A stretch of 64,000 nucleotides of DNA, from the NCBI GenBank assembly GCA_002327925.1, contig DCVA01000036.1:1-64000 (forward strand), written 5' to 3'. The translations under genes were made by a program, and so were the position numbers. Each line of letters opens with the position of its first letter. Position 1 is the first letter of the stretch. This DNA comes from Anaerolineales bacterium UBA2200 (GTDB lineage: Bacteria > Chloroflexota > Anaerolineae > UBA2200). The notes under the pieces are model-generated. The model saw only the letters and a program-made list of their open reading frames with translations, did not search any database and had not been told where the DNA came from. This document shows, one piece after another, positions 62,502-64,000 of this stretch.

Positions 62502-62737
62502 CTGTCACCTCCGGGGGACGGCGGATCCTCGGCCCAGACAATGGCATACTCACAGCGGATGGCGCCAGCGGGGCAAGTTGCTTCGCACTCTGCGCAGTAG
62601 GTGCAGTCCAGAGGCCGCGCGAAATGCGGACCCTCGTCGGCCATTTCGACCGCATGGCCGGGGCAGAGAGACACGCAGACGCCGCAGCGGGTACAGAGCA
62701 CCAGGTCAATTCGGGGAAGTGCCAGAGCAGACCGCAA
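62486..62737 (-). CDS. Two-cluster [4Fe-4S] ferredoxin-type protein
   Basis: An 83-residue protein with two complete cluster motifs, CTRCGVCVSLCP and CTYCAECEATCP, each C-x2-C-x2-C-x3-C-P. TTG 62737 is the start: GGAGGTAGG sits at normal distance and the protein begins with LPRIDLVLC close to the first cluster. It is a plausible electron carrier to Hcp, encoded two genes downstream. The last 20 residues are low in order and overlap the methyltransferase start. Confidence 0.87.
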   Translation of the reverse strand: MRSALALPRIDLVLCTRCGVCVSLCPGHAVEMADEGPHFARPLDCTYCAECEATCPAGAIRCEYAIVWAEDPPSPGGDRCTTS

Positions 62738-62783
62738 CGACCTACCTCCAGTGAAAGGGAAACGTGCCTGACGGATCGTGCCC

Positions 62784-62826
62784 AGTGTAGCCGATTGGCG
62801 AGGAATGGGATACGACTTTCGTCGTA
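62784..62826 (-). promoter_or_regulatory. Class II-type Crp/Fnr-like promoter for the ferredoxin-methyltransferase-hcp operon
   Basis: A -10 box TACACT (62784-62789) has no -35 box at the right place. Instead a perfect 16-bp palindrome TACGACGAAAGTCGTA (62811-62826, 5-6-5 half-sites like TGTGA-N6-TCACA) is centred 41.5 bp upstream of the predicted transcription start (about 62777). This is the exact position of class II Crp/Fnr activation. The same sequence could form a GAAA-loop hairpin after the regulator gene, so a terminator is the alternative. Confidence 0.65.
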
Positions 62827-62830
62827 CTGA

Positions 62831-63499
62831 CTAGAGGTTGGATTCTGCGACGAGGCCTTCACGGTCCACAACGATGATGCGTTCGCGGTCCAGCTGGATG
62901 AGGCCGGCATCGACCAGGGCGCGCAGTCCGCGCCCGATTACGTCGCGGACTGTCCCTAGCCGGGCAGCGATTTCGTCCTGAGTCCACACACGGCGAGGCA
63001 CCTGATCCTTTTCAGCGTTGTCCAGCAGAAAGCGGGCCAGCCGTCCGCGCACGCTGCGCAGCGAGATGGTCTCAACGAGGTCGGTCAGGTGATCCAGCTT
63101 CCCGGCCAGGTCGTCCAGCAGGGTCAGCCCGAGATCAGGATAGAGGCGGATGAGCCGGCGAAGGTCGTGACTGCTGATCTGCAACAGCCGACTCGCTACC
63201 ACGGCTTCGGCGCTGGCGTGATTGGCGCCGCCCGTCCGCAGAGCGGGCACCAGGTTGAAAGGCGTGCCCCTCACGGCCGTGGTGAGCACCTGCTGGCGTC
63301 CCGACAGCGAGTCGCGGAAGATCCTCACGGCTCCTTCGATCACAAAGTAAGCCGCCTCGCACGGCTCGCCCCCAAGCAGAATCAGCTCACCGGCTCCAGA
63401 GACCCGCTCCGTGGCGACCTGGGCCAGCGCAGCGCGCACGGGTGCAGGCAGCCCGGCAAACAGGGGAACTCGGTCCAGCAAGCGCTCGTCACAGGACAT
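62831..63499 (-). CDS. Crp/Fnr family transcription regulator
   Basis: A 222-residue regulator with an N-terminal cyclic-nucleotide-binding-type beta barrel (ILLGGEPCEAAYFVIEGAVRIF), a long dimer helix and a C-terminal winged helix (TQDEIAARLGTVRDVIGRGLRAL). The recognition helix carries Arg-Asp...Arg, compared with Arg-Glu...Arg in E. coli CRP. There is no Fnr-type N-terminal cysteine cluster; the cyclic-nucleotide phosphate-binding motif is not evident. It lies just upstream of the hcp operon and probably acts on it, similar in role to HcpR. ATG 63499 is predicted leaderless. Confidence 0.88.
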   Translation of the reverse strand: MSCDERLLDRVPLFAGLPAPVRAALAQVATERVSGAGELILLGGEPCEAAYFVIEGAVRIFRDSLSGRQQVLTTAVRGTPFNLVPALRTGGANHASAEAVVASRLLQISSHDLRRLIRLYPDLGLTLLDDLAGKLDHLTDLVETISLRSVRGRLARFLLDNAEKDQVPRRVWTQDEIAARLGTVRDVIGRGLRALVDAGLIQLDRERIIVVDREGLVAESNL

Positions 63500-63508
63500 G
63501 GTATGTTC

Positions 63509-63536
63509 ATTCTATGCACGCACAGGGGCCTGTCAA
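63509..63536 (-). promoter_or_regulatory. Promoter for the Crp/Fnr gene, predicted leaderless
   Basis: Minus-strand TTGACA (63531-63536), 16 bp, TAGAAT (63509-63514), then nine bases to ATG 63499. Confidence 0.72.
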
Positions 63537-63557
63537 GGCAGCGCACAGCCCGATGCT

Positions 63558-63586
63558 TTGACTATTCGACTGGCATGGCGTAAACT
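63558..63586 (+). promoter_or_regulatory. Promoter for the lipoprotein gene at the window end
   Basis: TTGACT (63558-63563), 17 bp, TAAACT (63581-63586), with a leader of about 23 bases to TTG 63616. It is divergent from the Crp/Fnr promoter, with 21 bp between the -35 boxes. Confidence 0.65.
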
Positions 63587-63615
63587 GAAGGGGATACTGG
63601 CCATAAGAGGTGCAC

Positions 63616-64000
63616 TTGAAAGCCCGGACATCAATGACTCTGGCTCTGTTGTGGATAATGCTCGCTCTGACCGCCTGTGGTCAGAAGCCCCTGCTGCACT
63701 CGGTGAGCATTGTCCCGAACGTGATCTCACCCAACGCCGATGGCACGGAAGACGTGGCTCGCATCTCATACTCGGTGGCGCGTCCGGCGCGTCTATCGAT
63801 CTATCTGGTTGACGCCGGCGGGCAGCGACACTCGGTCCGCACGGACCTCGACCGGCCGGCAGGGGACTACGAGACTCTCTTTAGCGGAGTGGTCAGCAAC
63901 AGGCTTCTGGCGGACGGCACGTACACCTGCGTGCTGGAAGCGCGGACCGCTCACGGCGAGACGGAGCGCGTCGAGGCCTTTCTCACCCTTCAGGGCGGCG
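63616..64000 (+). CDS. Lipoprotein with FlgD-type Ig domain (partial, runs off the window)
   Basis: The first 128 codons of a gene that continues beyond the window. A short signal peptide ends in a lipobox (LALTAC, then GQK). The mature part contains VSIVPNVISPNADGTEDVARISYSV and LADGTYTCVLEARTAHGE, the pattern of FlgD-Ig-like/gliding-motility C-terminal-type domains. TTG 63616 is used because AGAGG lies five bases upstream; ATG 63634 and GTG 63610 are alternatives in frame. The function is unknown. Confidence 0.7.
   Translation, partial: MKARTSMTLALLWIMLALTACGQKPLLHSVSIVPNVISPNADGTEDVARISYSVARPARLSIYLVDAGGQRHSVRTDLDRPAGDYETLFSGVVSNRLLADGTYTCVLEARTAHGETERVEAFLTLQGG

Overview
This is a gene-dense bacterial chromosome segment with high GC and about 50 genes, mostly in long same-strand runs. 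There is no rRNA, tRNA, CRISPR array, insertion sequence or prophage that I can see. I infer a Chloroflexota (Anaerolineae-like) anaerobe. The reasons are indirect: a cell envelope without recognisable outer-membrane genes, exported proteins with very long Thr/Pro linkers and LP[VL][IV] segments, beta-propeller proteins, and a strict-anaerobe type hybrid-cluster protein. No marker gene settles the phylum.

Layout. 1-15 kb: a flippase-like membrane protein, a giant thioester alpha-2-macroglobulin lipoprotein, a type III pantothenate kinase facing an ECF vitamin transporter operon (two ATPases, T and S components), a class A penicillin-binding protein and a CPBP membrane protease. 15-20 kb: family 9 glycosyltransferase, zinc-ribbon protein, orphan 2-oxoacid oxidoreductase gamma subunit, NUDIX hydrolase, CCA/poly(A) nucleotidyltransferase, TrmO and a CBM48 protein. 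20-33 kb: M50 protease, GalU, subtilase, galactokinase, YbaK, MiaB, rhomboid, a zinc-ribbon coiled-coil protein, an FAD oxidoreductase and a pseudo-ATPase/beta-propeller fusion. 33-49 kb, all on the minus strand: a papain-like protein with Ser at the nucleophile position, a diacylglycerol-kinase-like enzyme, a phosphodiesterase-like membrane protein, rfbD and three sugar-transfer genes, prs, a radical SAM protein, adenosine deaminase, PgeF, proC, yggT and yggU. 49-58.5 kb, minus strand: a four-gene operon of two Dpp/Opp-type ABC permeases, one fused to an M28 peptidase-like domain, an exported beta-propeller and a very large M28/HExxH/M28-like protein. 58.6-64 kb: a class V aminotransferase, then a Crp/Fnr regulator, ferredoxin, methyltransferase and hcp, and the start of a lipoprotein gene.

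The best candidate for an undescribed system is the 48.96-58.53 kb operon. Its second permease has gained an extra membrane segment that would place an M28-like domain outside the cell, and that domain has lost the zinc ligands. The co-transcribed 1612-residue ectoprotein carries one intact M28 site, one HExxH site and one degenerate M28 copy. No ABC ATPase or substrate-binding protein is encoded beside them.

Promoters are unusually readable. I find fourteen good -35/-10 pairs. In five of them the -10 box ends only 7-9 bases before the start codon, which predicts leaderless mRNAs and also fixes several start codons. The ferredoxin-hcp operon has a 16-bp palindrome centred exactly 41.5 bp upstream of its predicted transcription start, directly downstream of a Crp/Fnr gene. 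Gaps between genes are all shorter than about 230 bases. Bases 1-86 hold no gene that I can support.
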